Shown here: positions 9,712 to 18,300 of the stretch, one piece after another
Position numbering within the stretch: position 1 is the stretch's first letter
How the letters are laid out: every line of letters starts with the position of its first letter
Assembly: GCF_022436705.1 (NCBI RefSeq)
Contig: NZ_JAKUHT010000010.1
Span: 56,245 to 120,244 of the forward strand
DNA from: Nocardioides sp. CFH 31398
GTDB lineage: Bacteria; Actinomycetota; Actinomycetes; Propionibacteriales; Nocardioidaceae
Direction of reading: 5' to 3'
Length of the DNA stretch: 64,000 nt
Position numbers and translations under genes: made by a program
The notes under the pieces: generated by a model
What the model saw: the letters and a program-made list of their open reading frames with translations, nothing else
The model's database searches: none
Told to the model about the DNA's origin: nothing

Positions 9712-10664
9712 GCCGCGTGGCCCCCCTCGCCGGGGGCGAGCGTGCGCCCGGTCTCGGCGAGGAAGACGTCCTCGAGGGTCATGCGACCCATGGTCAGCGA
9801 CTCCGGCACGACGCCGAAGTCCTCGCACCAGGCGGAGACGACCGACAGGGTGCTGGCGTCGGCGGGCCCGGTGACGACGAGGCTGTACTCGTCCACGGGC
9901 AGCACCTCGGTGGCCGCGCCGAGCGCGGCGGCCAGCGACTGCGGCGCCCCGGCCGGGAACGGCTCGGTGACGACGAGGCGGATCGTGGCGTCGCCGCGGC
10001 CGCGGGTCAGCGCCAGCGGGGAGCCCGAGGCCACGACACGGCCGTGGTCGACGAGGTGGACGAGGTCCGCGAGCCGCTCGGCCTCCTCCATGTAGTGGGT
10101 GGTGAGCACCGTGGTCACGCCGTCGTGCTGCAGCTCGCGCAGCAGGTCCCAGGTGGTGCGGCGCACGGCGGGGTCCATGCCCGCCGTGGGCTCGTCGACG
10201 AACAGCAGCTCGGGGCGCCCGACGACCGCCATCGCGAGCCCCAGGCGCTGCTGCTGCCCCCCGGAGAGCCGCCGGTACGGCGTGCGGCCGCACTCGGCGA
10301 GGCCCAGGCGCTCGACCAGCAGGTCGAGGGGGAGCGGGTGCGCGTGCAGCGCCGCGACGTGCCGCAGCATCTCGACGGCGCGGACGCCCGACCAGGCACC
10401 GCCGCCCTGGAGCATCACGCCGACGCGGGGCAGCAGCGCCCGCCGGTCGCGGACCGGGTCCAGACCCAGCACGCGGACGGTGCCGCCCTGTGGACGCCGG
10501 TAGCCCTCGCAGGTCTCGAGGGTCGTCGTCTTGCCGGCGCCGTTGGGGCCGAGCACGGCGGTGATCGAGCCCCGGGCGACCTCGAGCGACAGCCCGTCGA
10601 CGGCGGTGGTGGCGCCGTACCGCATCACGAGGTCGGAGACCTGGACGGCGGGCGGGGCGGGCAC
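9708..10664 (-). CDS. ABC transporter ATP-binding protein
   Basis: Cytoplasmic ATPase of the ABC-2 exporter, 318 aa. Walker A GPNGAGKTT is near residue 40, the signature LSGGQQQRL near residue 135, Walker B LLFVDEPTAGMDP near 155, and the H-loop TTHYMEEAE near 190. The C-terminal ~100 residues form a DrrA/CcmA-like accessory domain ending in MTLEDVFLAETGR. GTG 10664 is exactly 6 nt from a minus-strand TAGACT (10671-10676), predicting a leaderless transcript. It is coupled to the permease by ATGA overlap. Confidence 0.93.
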   Translation of the reverse strand: MPAPPAVQVSDLVMRYGATTAVDGLSLEVARGSITAVLGPNGAGKTTTLETCEGYRRPQGGTVRVLGLDPVRDRRALLPRVGVMLQGGGAWSGVRAVEMLRHVAALHAHPLPLDLLVERLGLAECGRTPYRRLSGGQQQRLGLAMAVVGRPELLFVDEPTAGMDPAVRRTTWDLLRELQHDGVTTVLTTHYMEEAERLADLVHLVDHGRVVASGSPLALTRGRGDATIRLVVTEPFPAGAPQSLAAALGAATEVLPVDEYSLVVTGPADASTLSVVSAWCEDFGVVPESLTMGRMTLEDVFLAETGRTLAPGEGGHAA

Positions 10665-10670
10665 CGGGCA

Positions 10671-10676
10671 AGTCTA
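10671..10676 (-). promoter_or_regulatory. leaderless promoter -10 of the ABC transporter pair
   Basis: The minus strand reads TAGACT, then exactly 6 nt, then GTG of the ATPase gene. No ribosome-binding site intervenes, so transcription probably begins at the start codon. Confidence 0.5.
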
Positions 10677-10711
10677 GGGAGGATGCTGCGAGCCGCCCCG
10701 GAGCCCCGACA

Positions 10712-10753
10712 CCGGCTCCGGCACCGGCCCCGGCGCCGGCCCCGGCACCGGCT
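10712..10753. repeat. seven tandem CCGGCN hexamers
   Basis: Seven perfectly phased hexamers CCGGCN (sixth base T, A, C, G, C, A, T in order) fill the short gap between the ABC ATPase start and the plsC stop and run into that stop. The period is a multiple of three, so it may be worn-out coding sequence from the plsC tail, or replication slippage. Otherwise this 88-bp gap holds only the ATPase promoter. Confidence 0.85.
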
Positions 10754-11961
10754 CAGGACCAGCCGCGCACGATCGCTCCGAGCGCCAGGGCGAAGCCGGA
10801 GCAGACGAGCACCAGGTACGGCCCCCACAGCCGCCGCAGCCACGGGTGGAGCACCCGGGCGAGCCACCACACGACCAGGGCGACGGCGGCCATGCGGAAC
10901 CCGCGGCCGACCGTCGTCCAGGCGGCCAGGGCGCCCAGGTCGACGCCGGTGGTGCCGGCGAGGTGGGCGTAGACCTTGACGGGGATGCCGGACAGGGCCT
11001 GGGCCACCACGCCGGTGGGCCCGCCGGCGAGGTCGGCGGCGGCCGCGTCGACCATCCGGTCGGTGGTCCACGGCAGGGGGACGCCGACGCCGTGCGCCGC
11101 GGCCCACGCGTGGGTGACGACGCCGACCACCGAGCCGGCGACCACGCCGAGCGCCCAGCGGGGCACCTGCGCCGGCACGGCGGCGGCCAGCAGCACGAGC
11201 GCCATCTCGGCCATGACCGGCCAGCTCCACGCCTCCGCGAGGCCCCACCCGACGGCGACCACCAGGCCCGCGCGGGAGGCGGCCAGTCGGGCGGTGGCGC
11301 GCCACAGCCGCGACGTCCGAGGGCGGGCGGGGCCCTCGTCGAGCATCCCGACGACCGCGTCGCGCAGCGCCTCGGTGTCGGTCGTCGCCGGGTCGAGGGG
11401 CTCGCCCACGCGGACCTCGAGCGGCCCCGGGGTGAGCCGCCCGTTCTTGGGGAGCAGCTCGCGGGTGCCCAGCACGGCGACGGGGACGACGGGCACCCCG
11501 CAGTCCCGGGCCAGCCGGAGCGCGCCCGAGCGGAACTCGCCGACGGTGCCGTCCTCCGTGCGGGTGCCCTCGGGGTAGACCACGACGGTGTGGCCGCGCT
11601 CCAGGGCGGGCCGCACGGCGTCCAGCATGGCCTCGTACGCGCCGTCGCAGCCTCGACGCACGGGCAGAATCCCGGCCAGCCCGGTAGCGACCAGGCGCCG
11701 CCAGCCGACGTCGAACCAGTAGTCGGCCGCCGCGGCGAAGACCGGCCGCGACCCGGCCGGGAGGGCCGCGAGGAGCGCCGCGGTGTCGCCGTGCGAGGAG
11801 TGGTTCGCGACGACGATGCGCCCGCCGGTCGTGCCGGGGCCCTCGAGGTGCTCGCCGCCCGTGGTCCGCAGGCCGCCGGTGAGGGCGGTGACGACGCGCC
11901 ACAGGGTCCGTCGGGCGAGGGAGGCGATCCTGCTCACGCGCCTGCTCACGCGCGTGCTCAT
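10753..11961 (-). CDS. PlsC-type acyltransferase with extra C-terminal membrane domain
   Basis: 402 aa. The N-terminal half is a 1-acyl-glycerol-3-phosphate acyltransferase domain: HX4D motif NHSSHGDT, a central region ending ILPVRRG, the substrate motif VVYPEGTRTEDG, and VPVVPVAVLG. This should acylate lysophosphatidate or a related glycerolipid at the inner membrane. The C-terminal ~190 residues are an additional hydrophobic region with four or five segments and a GIPVKVYAHLAG element slightly reminiscent of DedA/YqaA-type proteins. ATG 11961 overlaps the cdsA stop (ATGA), so the pair is coupled. Confidence 0.85.
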   Translation of the reverse strand: MSTRVSRRVSRIASLARRTLWRVVTALTGGLRTTGGEHLEGPGTTGGRIVVANHSSHGDTAALLAALPAGSRPVFAAAADYWFDVGWRRLVATGLAGILPVRRGCDGAYEAMLDAVRPALERGHTVVVYPEGTRTEDGTVGEFRSGALRLARDCGVPVVPVAVLGTRELLPKNGRLTPGPLEVRVGEPLDPATTDTEALRDAVVGMLDEGPARPRTSRLWRATARLAASRAGLVVAVGWGLAEAWSWPVMAEMALVLLAAAVPAQVPRWALGVVAGSVVGVVTHAWAAAHGVGVPLPWTTDRMVDAAAADLAGGPTGVVAQALSGIPVKVYAHLAGTTGVDLGALAAWTTVGRGFRMAAVALVVWWLARVLHPWLRRLWGPYLVLVCSGFALALGAIVRGWS

Positions 11962-12896
11962 GCGAGGCCCCCCGTCAGGACGGCCGCGAGCGGCAGGACG
12001 AGCAGGAGCGAGTCGACGCGGTCCAGCAGGCCGCCGAAGCCGGGCAGCCAGCCGCCGGCGTCCTTGACCCCGGCCTGCCGCTTGACCATCGACTCCACGA
12101 GGTCGCCGAGGACGCCGCCCAGGCCGACGGCCAGCACCAGGCCGAGCGACAGCTCGCCGAGCAGGGTGAGCACGAGGGCGGTGCCGACGACCGCGCCGAG
12201 GAGACCACCGACGGTCTTGTTCGGCGACAGCGGCGACAGCGGACGGCGGGCCCAGCCGAGGCGCCGGAGGCCGGTGCCGCCGCACCAGGCCGCGACGTCG
12301 GCGGCCGCGGCGGCGAACGCCACGAGGTAGGCGTCCTCCCAGAGCAGGACCAGGTGGGCCAGCGACCAGCAGATCCACACGGAGCCGAAGGCGGTCATCG
12401 CGGAGCGGCGGACGCCGTCGGCGAGGTCGCCGCCGAGCACCGAGGGCACGGCGGAGAGCAGCACGACCAGCGGGGCGAGCCCCAGCAGGTCGGGCGCCAG
12501 CCACGCGGCCACGGGGTAGCCGACGGCGAGGACGAGCAGGACCGTGCGGTCGACGTCGGTCAGCCGAGCCAGCCGCGCGTACTCCCGGACCGCCACGACG
12601 GCCAGGACGGCGGCGAGCACGGCGGTCGTGCCCCGGCCGGCCCAGATCGGCAGGCCGACGACCGGCACGATCAGCGCCCACGTCGTCCACCGCTGCGTCA
12701 GGGCGGGACGCCGCGACGCGGCCACGGCGAGCCCGGCCAGGGCCAGGACGCCGAGGGTGACCCAGAACAGGAAGACGGCGCGGCCGGTGACGTCGAGGGA
12801 GAGCGGGCCGAGGTCGACGTCCAGGCTCAGCGAGGAGGTGTCGAAGCCGGCCCACCGGCGCCACGGCGAGAAGGTCGCCTCGAGCCAGCCGGTCAT
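11958..12896 (-). CDS. phosphatidate cytidylyltransferase (CdsA family)
   Basis: Membrane enzyme family that makes CDP-diacylglycerol from CTP and phosphatidate; 312 aa with about eight hydrophobic segments. The diagnostic C-terminal block is present: SPNKTVGGLLGAVVG, then GVLGDLVESMVKRQAGVKDAG, then GGLLDRVDSLL, which covers the CdsA signature and its catalytic Asp residues. ATGA overlaps join it to the CDP-alcohol phosphotransferase-like gene upstream and to plsC downstream. This may be a second copy dedicated to this module; the window cannot tell whether another cdsA exists. Confidence 0.88.
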   Translation of the reverse strand: MTGWLEATFSPWRRWAGFDTSSLSLDVDLGPLSLDVTGRAVFLFWVTLGVLALAGLAVAASRRPALTQRWTTWALIVPVVGLPIWAGRGTTAVLAAVLAVVAVREYARLARLTDVDRTVLLVLAVGYPVAAWLAPDLLGLAPLVVLLSAVPSVLGGDLADGVRRSAMTAFGSVWICWSLAHLVLLWEDAYLVAFAAAAADVAAWCGGTGLRRLGWARRPLSPLSPNKTVGGLLGAVVGTALVLTLLGELSLGLVLAVGLGGVLGDLVESMVKRQAGVKDAGGWLPGFGGLLDRVDSLLLVLPLAAVLTGGLA

Positions 12897-13519
12897 CGGG
12901 CCGCTCCCGCCAGCTCGCGGTGGGCCGCCACCAGCCGCAGGACGGCGGTGACGACGGAACCCACCGCCACGACGGCGCTGACGCCGACGATCCACGCGGG
13001 GACGGCGGCGGCGAGGACGACCAGCGCGCACCGCTCGGTCTTGCCGACGGGGCCGCCGTTGCGGCGGCTCGCGCCGGCGCCGGCCGCGGCGAGCGAGGCG
13101 AAGGTGGGCAGGGTCGCCGCGAGGGCCGCGACCGTGACGGCGAGGACGCCGACGCCGTCCCAGCCGCCGGTGCGCGCCGCCAGGACGGCGAGCCCGGCGA
13201 GGACGACGAGGTCGGAGACCCGGTCGCCGACCTCGTTCAGGACGAATCCCCACGGGCGCGAGACGCCGCGGGCCCGGGCGACGGCGCCGTCCAGGTTGGC
13301 GCCGCCGAGACGCACGGCCAGCGCGGCCAGGGCGGGCAGCCACCAGCCGGCGGCGACGAACCCGGCTGCGCCGACGGCGCCCGCCACCCCCGCGCCCGTG
13401 AACAGGTCGGGGGAGAGGTCGCGCCGCACGGCGGCGTCGACGAACCGGCCCAGCCGGCGCGTGTACCAGGGCTTGAGGGCGTACAACCCACTCAGGACGC
13501 TGCTCGTGCTGGTGCTCAT
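12893..13519 (-). CDS. CDP-alcohol phosphotransferase-like protein with altered metal ligands
   Basis: 208-aa membrane protein of the CDP-alcohol phosphatidyltransferase fold. The family motif is D-x2-D-G-x2-A-R-x8-G-x3-D-x3-D. Here it reads with Ala74 in place of the first Asp, D77-G78, A81-R82, G91, Asn95 in place of the third Asp, then D99 and D103. These Asp residues bind the two catalytic metals in characterised members, so activity may be lost or altered. About five hydrophobic helices follow. ATG 13519 was preferred over a longer start because the extra residues are not hydrophobic or conserved-looking. It overlaps cdsA by ATGA and is divergent from sufR. Confidence 0.82.
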   Translation of the reverse strand: MSTSTSSVLSGLYALKPWYTRRLGRFVDAAVRRDLSPDLFTGAGVAGAVGAAGFVAAGWWLPALAALAVRLGGANLDGAVARARGVSRPWGFVLNEVGDRVSDLVVLAGLAVLAARTGGWDGVGVLAVTVAALAATLPTFASLAAAGAGASRRNGGPVGKTERCALVVLAAAVPAWIVGVSAVVAVGSVVTAVLRLVAAHRELAGAAR

Positions 13520-13596
13520 GACTCGAGGCTGTCCGCGCGGCGCCCCGGGCACCTGCGCCGTCGTACCCGACCTCCTGGGCACGGGTACTCAGGTAC

Positions 13597-13615
13597 TTAG
13601 GTGAACCTCACTTGA
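13597..13615. promoter_or_regulatory. possible DtxR/IdeR-type iron box upstream of sufR
   Basis: The 19 bases beginning TTAGGTGA agree at 14 of 19 positions with the DtxR/IdeR consensus as I remember it (TTAGGTTAG...CTAACCTAA). The site contains an inverted AGGT-GA-ACCT and overlaps the proposed sufR -35. Iron control of Fe-S cluster assembly would make sense, but the match is partial and needs footprinting or conservation evidence. Confidence 0.4.
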
Positions 13616-13650
13616 AGGTCCCCGGCAATAAGGTCACACTCGTGTTGTGG
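13612..13650 (+). promoter_or_regulatory. suf operon promoter with overlapping SufR-like operator
   Basis: TTGAAG (13612-13617), a 17-bp spacer and CACACT (13635-13640) stand exactly 6 nt before GTG 13647, which lacks a ribosome-binding site; this fits a leaderless transcript. Overlapping the -10 and start codon is ACACT-N5-TGTGG (13636-13650). It differs at one base from the mycobacterial SufR site ACACT-N5-TGTGA (recalled, not looked up), so autoregulation by SufR is likely. Confidence 0.55.
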
Positions 13651-14360
13651 AATTGATCGAGGCAACCGACGCGCCCACCCGGGCCCGTGTCGCCCGGTCC
13701 GTCCTCGAGAACGGCCCGTCGACCGCGGCCCAGCTCGCGGAGCGGCTCGGGCTCACGCCCGCCGCCGTCCGCCGCCACCTCGACCAGCTGGTCGCCGACG
13801 GCTCCGTGGAGAGCCGTCAGCAGCGCCAGCGGGGCGCCCGTGGGCGGGGCCGCCCGGCGCGCGTGTTCGCCCTCACCGAGTCCGGTCGCGACCACTTCGA
13901 CCAGCAGTACGACGACCTCGCGGCCGACGCGCTGCGGTTCCTGGCCGAGACCGCCGGCGACGACGCCGTCATGGAATTCGCCCGGCGCCGGGTGGCGTTC
14001 ATCGAGCATGACCACTCGAGGCTCATGGCCGACGACCCCGACCGCGACCCGGCCGAGGCGCTGGCGACGGTCCTGACGCGCGGCGGGTACGCCGCGGGGG
14101 TGCGGGAGAGCCCCATCGGCCAGCAGCTGTGCCAGCAGCACTGCCCCGTCTCCCACGTCGCCCACGAGTTCCCGCAGCTGTGCGAGGCCGAGACCCACGC
14201 GATCAGCGCCGTGCTCGGCCGCCACGTCCAGCGCCTCGCGACGATCGCCCACGGCGACGGCGTGTGCACGACCCACGTCCCCGACGTCCCGCACGACAAG
14301 CACGAGACGACCGGCTCCACCAGCACGACCGACCCCGCGAAGGATGGTGCGTCCTCATGA
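13647..14360 (+). CDS. sufR: SufR-type Fe-S-sensing transcriptional regulator
   Basis: Winged-helix repressor of the suf operon, 237 aa. The N-terminal HTH ([24 protein letters not shown], residues about 25-48) is followed by a wing with [15 protein letters not shown]. The C-terminal half carries the cluster-binding cysteines: a C-x3-C-x12-C arrangement in [10 protein letters not shown]...LCEAE, with a fourth Cys at GDGVCTTH. In known SufR proteins these bind a 4Fe-4S or 2Fe-2S cluster whose loss lifts repression. The gene opens the suf operon and overlaps sufB by ATGA. The Ser/Thr-rich, Lys-containing tail is poorly conserved. Confidence 0.92.
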   Translation: MELIEATDAPTRARVARSVLENGPSTAAQLAERLGLTPAAVRRHLDQLVADGSVESRQQRQRGARGRGRPARVFALTESGRDHFDQQYDDLAADALRFLAETAGDDAVMEFARRRVAFIEHDHSRLMADDPDRDPAEALATVLTRGGYAAGVRESPIGQQLCQQHCPVSHVAHEFPQLCEAETHAISAVLGRHVQRLATIAHGDGVCTTHVPDVPHDKHETTGSTSTTDPAKDGASS

Positions 14361-15790
14361 CGACCGAGACCCAGCCCACGATCGAGCAGCTGAACCCCGG
14401 CCTGGAGGGCATCGGACGGTACGAGTTCGGCTGGAGCGACTCCGACGCCGCGGGCTCCGTGGCCAAGCGCGGCCTCTCCGAGGAGGTCGTCGCCGACATC
14501 TCGAGCAAGAAGAGCGAGCCCCAGTGGATGCTCGACCTCCGCATGAAGGGTCTGAAGCTCTTCCACCGCAAGCCCATGCCGACGTGGGGCTCCGACCTCG
14601 ACGGCATCGACTTCGACAACATCAAGTACTTCGTGCGGTCCTCCGAGAAGCAGGCCGCCACGTGGGACGACCTGCCCGAGGACATCAAGAACACCTACGA
14701 CAAGCTCGGCATCCCCGAGGCCGAGAAGCAGCGTCTCGTCTCCGGCGTCGCCGCGCAGTACGAGTCGGAGGTCGTCTACCACTCGATCCGCGAGGACCTC
14801 GAGGAGAAGGGCGTCATCTTCGTCGACACCGACACCGCCCTGCGTGAGCACGAGGACCTGTTCAAGGAGTACTTCGGCACCGTCATCCCGGTCGGCGACA
14901 ACAAGTTCGCCGCGCTGAACACCTCGGTGTGGTCGGGCGGCTCCTTCATCTACGTCCCGCCGGGCGTGCACGTCGACATCCCGCTGCAGGCCTACTTCCG
15001 GATCAACACCGAGAACATGGGCCAGTTCGAGCGGACGCTGATCATCGTCGACGAGGACGCCTACGTGCACTACGTCGAGGGCTGCACCGCCCCGATCTAC
15101 TCGTCGGACTCGCTGCACTCCGCGGTCGTCGAGATCATCGTGAAGAAGGGCGGCCGCTGCCGCTACACGACCATCCAGAACTGGTCGAACAACGTCTACA
15201 ACCTCGTCACCAAGCGCGCGACCTGCGAGGCCGGCGCGACGATGGAGTGGGTCGACGGCAACATCGGCTCCAAGGTGACGATGAAGTACCCGGCCGTCTA
15301 CCTCATGGGCGAGCACGCCAAGGGCGAGACCCTGTCCATCGCCTTCGCCGGCGAGGGCCAGCACCAGGACGCCGGCGCCAAGATGGTTCACGCGGCGCCG
15401 CACACCTCGAGCTCGATCCTGAGCAAGTCGGTGGCGCGCGGCGGCGGGCGCACGTCGTACCGCGGCCTCGTGCAGGTCAACGAGGGCGCGCACGGCTCGA
15501 AGTCCAACGTGCTCTGCGACGCGCTGCTGGTCGACCAGATCAGCCGCTCCGACACCTACCCGTACGTCGACGTCCGTGAGGACGACGTCTCGATGGGTCA
15601 CGAGGCGAGCGTGTCGAAGGTCTCCGACGACCAGCTCTTCTACCTGATGTCGCGCGGCATGGAGGAGGACGAGGCCATGGCGATGATCGTCCGCGGCTTC
15701 GTGGAGCCGATCGCCAAGGAGCTCCCCATGGAGTACGCCCTCGAGCTCAACCGCCTGATCGAGCTGCAGATGGAGGGCGCGGTCGGCTGA
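14357..15790 (+). CDS. sufB: Fe-S cluster assembly scaffold subunit SufB
   Basis: 477 aa. SufB is the scaffold partner in the cytosolic SufBC2D complex, where Fe-S clusters are built. Typical segments are [64 protein letters not shown] (conserved Cys), the beta-helix core, and the C-terminal [28 protein letters not shown]. No intein is present, unlike some mycobacterial sufB genes. ATG 14357 overlaps the sufR stop. sufD follows after 49 nt. Confidence 0.97.
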   Translation: MTTETQPTIEQLNPGLEGIGRYEFGWSDSDAAGSVAKRGLSEEVVADISSKKSEPQWMLDLRMKGLKLFHRKPMPTWGSDLDGIDFDNIKYFVRSSEKQAATWDDLPEDIKNTYDKLGIPEAEKQRLVSGVAAQYESEVVYHSIREDLEEKGVIFVDTDTALREHEDLFKEYFGTVIPVGDNKFAALNTSVWSGGSFIYVPPGVHVDIPLQAYFRINTENMGQFERTLIIVDEDAYVHYVEGCTAPIYSSDSLHSAVVEIIVKKGGRCRYTTIQNWSNNVYNLVTKRATCEAGATMEWVDGNIGSKVTMKYPAVYLMGEHAKGETLSIAFAGEGQHQDAGAKMVHAAPHTSSSILSKSVARGGGRTSYRGLVQVNEGAHGSKSNVLCDALLVDQISRSDTYPYVDVREDDVSMGHEASVSKVSDDQLFYLMSRGMEEDEAMAMIVRGFVEPIAKELPMEYALELNRLIELQMEGAVG

Positions 15791-15839
15791 CCGGCCCCGT
15801 CCCCACCCGTCCCACGACCCACGAAGAGGTACACCGCAC

Positions 15840-17078
15840 GTGACTGTGACCGACCAGACCGCCGGGGCGGCGAGCACCGCCCTCGAGTCGGTGGAGAGCG
15901 CGCTCGAGATGGCGCGGGTGGACAGCCACCTGCACCCCGAGGGCTCGTTCGACGTCGACGCCCACCCGGTCCCGACCGGCCGTGAGGAGATCTGGCGCTT
16001 CACCCCGCTCAAGCGCCTCCGGGGCCTGCACGCCGACGCGGCCCTCGCCGCCGACGCCGTGCGGACGTCCTGGACCGCGCCCGACGGCGTGCGGGTCGAG
16101 ACCGTGTCCGGCGAGGCCGCGCGAGAGCTCCGCGGCGTGAGCGGGCTGGTCCCGAACACGCTGGTCTCGGCGCGGATCCTCGCCGAGACCGAGGGGACCC
16201 TGCTGGTCGACGTCCCGGCGGAGGCGGAGCTCACCGAGCCCGTCCTCGTCGAGGTCGCCGGCGAGGGCGTGGACCCGACCGGTGGCGCCCACGTGGTGCT
16301 GCGCTTCGGCCACCACAGCAGCGCCGTGGTGGTCCTGAACCACACCGGCTCCGCGTCGCTGGCCGAGGTCGTCGAGGTCGTCGTCGGTGACGGCGCGCAG
16401 GTGTCCGTCGTGTCGCTGCAGGACTGGGCCGACGACGCCGTGCACCTCTCGCACCAGCAGGCCAGCGTGGGGCGCGACGCGTCGTACAAGCACGTGGCGG
16501 TCACCTTCGGCGGCGACGTCGTCCGGATGGACGCCAACGTCACGTACGCCGGTCCCGGGGGCGAGGCCGAGCTGCTCGGGCTCTACTTCGCCGACGAGGG
16601 CCAGCACCTCGAGCACCGCCTCTTCGCGGACCACAACGCGCCGCGGACGAAGAGCAACGTCGTCTACAAGGGCGCGCTCCAGGGCGAGAAGGCCCGCACC
16701 GTGTGGGTCGGCAACGTGCTGATCCGCAAGGAGGCGGAGGGGATCGAGACGTACGAGGAGAACCGCAACCTCGTGCTGACCGACGGCTGCCAGGCCGACT
16801 CCGTGCCCAACCTGGAGATCGAGACGGGGGAGATCGAGGGGGCGGGCCACGCCTCGACGATCGGTCGCTTCGACGACCTCCAGCTGTTCTACCTCCGCTC
16901 GCGCGGCATCTCGGAGTCCGAGGCCCGCCGCCTGGTGATCTTCGGGTTCTTCAACGACCTGATCCGCAAGGTGGGCGTCCCGGAGCTCGAGGAGCAGCTG
17001 CTCAGCACCGTCGAGCAGGAGCTGCGCCGCAACGTCCTCAAGGGCTACGAGCCCGTCAGCACCGGTCCGGTCGCATGA
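15840..17078 (+). CDS. sufD: Fe-S cluster assembly protein SufD
   Basis: 412 aa, partner of SufB and SufC in the SufBC2D scaffold. It starts with a variable region, then REEIWRFTPLKRLRGLHAD. The beta-helix core includes HVAVTFGGDVVRMDANVTYAG and NAPRTKSNVVYKGALQGEKARTVWVGN. It ends with the conserved QADSVPNLEIETGEIEGAGHASTIGRFDDLQLFYLRSRGI. GTG 15840 follows an AAGAGGT element. The next gene overlaps it by ATGA. Confidence 0.96.
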   Translation: MTVTDQTAGAASTALESVESALEMARVDSHLHPEGSFDVDAHPVPTGREEIWRFTPLKRLRGLHADAALAADAVRTSWTAPDGVRVETVSGEAARELRGVSGLVPNTLVSARILAETEGTLLVDVPAEAELTEPVLVEVAGEGVDPTGGAHVVLRFGHHSSAVVVLNHTGSASLAEVVEVVVGDGAQVSVVSLQDWADDAVHLSHQQASVGRDASYKHVAVTFGGDVVRMDANVTYAGPGGEAELLGLYFADEGQHLEHRLFADHNAPRTKSNVVYKGALQGEKARTVWVGNVLIRKEAEGIETYEENRNLVLTDGCQADSVPNLEIETGEIEGAGHASTIGRFDDLQLFYLRSRGISESEARRLVIFGFFNDLIRKVGVPELEEQLLSTVEQELRRNVLKGYEPVSTGPVA

Positions 17079-17440
17079 GCGGGACCGACGACGCGGCGTT
17101 CGAGCGCGTCTGCAGCCTGGAGGACGTCCCCACCGGCGAGGCGCTCGGCGTCAAGGCCGGCGACCTCGAGATCGCCCTGGGTCGCGACGGCGACGAGGTC
17201 TTCGCCATCCAGGACCTCTGCTCGCACGCCGAGGTCGCCCTCAGCGAGGGGGAGGTCGCCGTCACCGGCGGCACCTGCCAGATCGAGTGCTGGCTGCACG
17301 GGTCGATGTTCGACCTGCGCACCGGCAACCCCACCGGCCCGCCCGCGACCGACCCGGTCGCCCTGTTCCCCGTCGAGGTGCGCGCCGACGGCGTGTACGT
17401 CGACCCCACCCGGACGCTCAACGGCGTCACCCCCGGCTGA
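17075..17440 (+). CDS. Rieske-type 2Fe-2S ferredoxin in the suf operon
   Basis: 121-aa soluble Rieske domain of the non-heme oxygenase ferredoxin type. Cluster ligands are complete: C-x-H in DLCSHAEVALSEG and C-x2-H in IECWLHGSMFDLRTGNP. The ATG overlaps the sufD stop, placing it between sufD and sufC in one transcript. Its role is not established here; an electron-transfer step during cluster assembly or repair is a reasonable inference from the context. There is no neighbouring oxygenase. Confidence 0.92.
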   Translation: MSGTDDAAFERVCSLEDVPTGEALGVKAGDLEIALGRDGDEVFAIQDLCSHAEVALSEGEVAVTGGTCQIECWLHGSMFDLRTGNPTGPPATDPVALFPVEVRADGVYVDPTRTLNGVTPG

Positions 17441-17477
17441 GTCCGACCCCGGACCGCCACCGAACGAGGAGATTGCA

Positions 17478-18239
17478 TTGAGCACGCTGGAGATCACCGA
17501 CCTGCACGTCTCGGTCGCGACCGAGGACGGCCCGAAGGAGATCCTCAAGGGCGTCACCCTGACCATCGAGTCGGGCCAGGTCCACGCGATCATGGGCCCG
17601 AACGGCTCGGGCAAGTCGACGCTGGCCTACTCCATCGCCGGTCACCCGAAGTACGACGTCACGAGCGGCTCGGTGACCCTGGACGGCGAGTCGGTCCTCG
17701 ACATGAGCGTCGACGAGCGCGCCCGCGCCGGCCTGTTCCTCGCGATGCAGTACCCGGTCGAGGTGCCCGGCGTCTCGGTCGCGAACTTCCTGCGGACCGC
17801 GAAGACCGCGATCGACGGCGAGGCCCCGAAGCTGCGCACCTGGGTGAAGGACGTGAACGCCACCCTCGAGCGCGTCGACCTCGACCCGACGTTCTCCCAG
17901 CGCTCGGTCAACGAGGGCTTCTCCGGAGGTGAGAAGAAGCGCCACGAGATCGCGCAGCTCGAGCTGCTCGACCCGAAGGTCGCGATCCTCGACGAGACCG
18001 ACTCGGGGCTCGACATCGACGCCCTGCGCATCGTCTCGGAGGGCGTGAACCGCTTCTCCGACAAGGGTGACCGCGGTGTCCTGCTCATCACGCACTACAC
18101 GCGCATCCTGCGCTACATCAAGCCCGACGTCGTCCACGTCTTCGTGAACGGCCGCATCGCCGAGCAGGGCGGCCCGGAGCTCGCCGACCAGCTCGAGGCC
18201 GAGGGCTACGACAAGTACACGAAGGCCGCGACGGCCTGA
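17478..18239 (+). CDS. sufC: Fe-S assembly ATPase SufC
   Basis: ABC-type ATPase driving the SufB2C/SufBC2D scaffold; 253 aa, the usual size. Walker A is GPNGSGKSTL (about residue 38). The Q-loop region is AMQYPVEVPGVSV. The Suf-specific signature FSGGEKKRHEIAQL is near residue 152, and Walker B AILDETDSGLDIDAL follows. The start is TTG 17478, with GAGGAGA upstream at 6-nt spacing; no ATG or GTG alternative gives the conserved N terminus. It lies between the Rieske gene and sufS. Confidence 0.97.
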   Translation: MSTLEITDLHVSVATEDGPKEILKGVTLTIESGQVHAIMGPNGSGKSTLAYSIAGHPKYDVTSGSVTLDGESVLDMSVDERARAGLFLAMQYPVEVPGVSVANFLRTAKTAIDGEAPKLRTWVKDVNATLERVDLDPTFSQRSVNEGFSGGEKKRHEIAQLELLDPKVAILDETDSGLDIDALRIVSEGVNRFSDKGDRGVLLITHYTRILRYIKPDVVHVFVNGRIAEQGGPELADQLEAEGYDKYTKAATA

Positions 18240-18300
18240 GCGCCGCCGGCCCCACGGCGCCCGGCCCGACCGACCCGACCGACCCAGAGAGGTGACCACG

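Noticed and set aside
14357..15790. Intein in SufB
   Set aside because: The protein is 477 aa and colinear with intein-free SufB; no splice-junction motifs are present.
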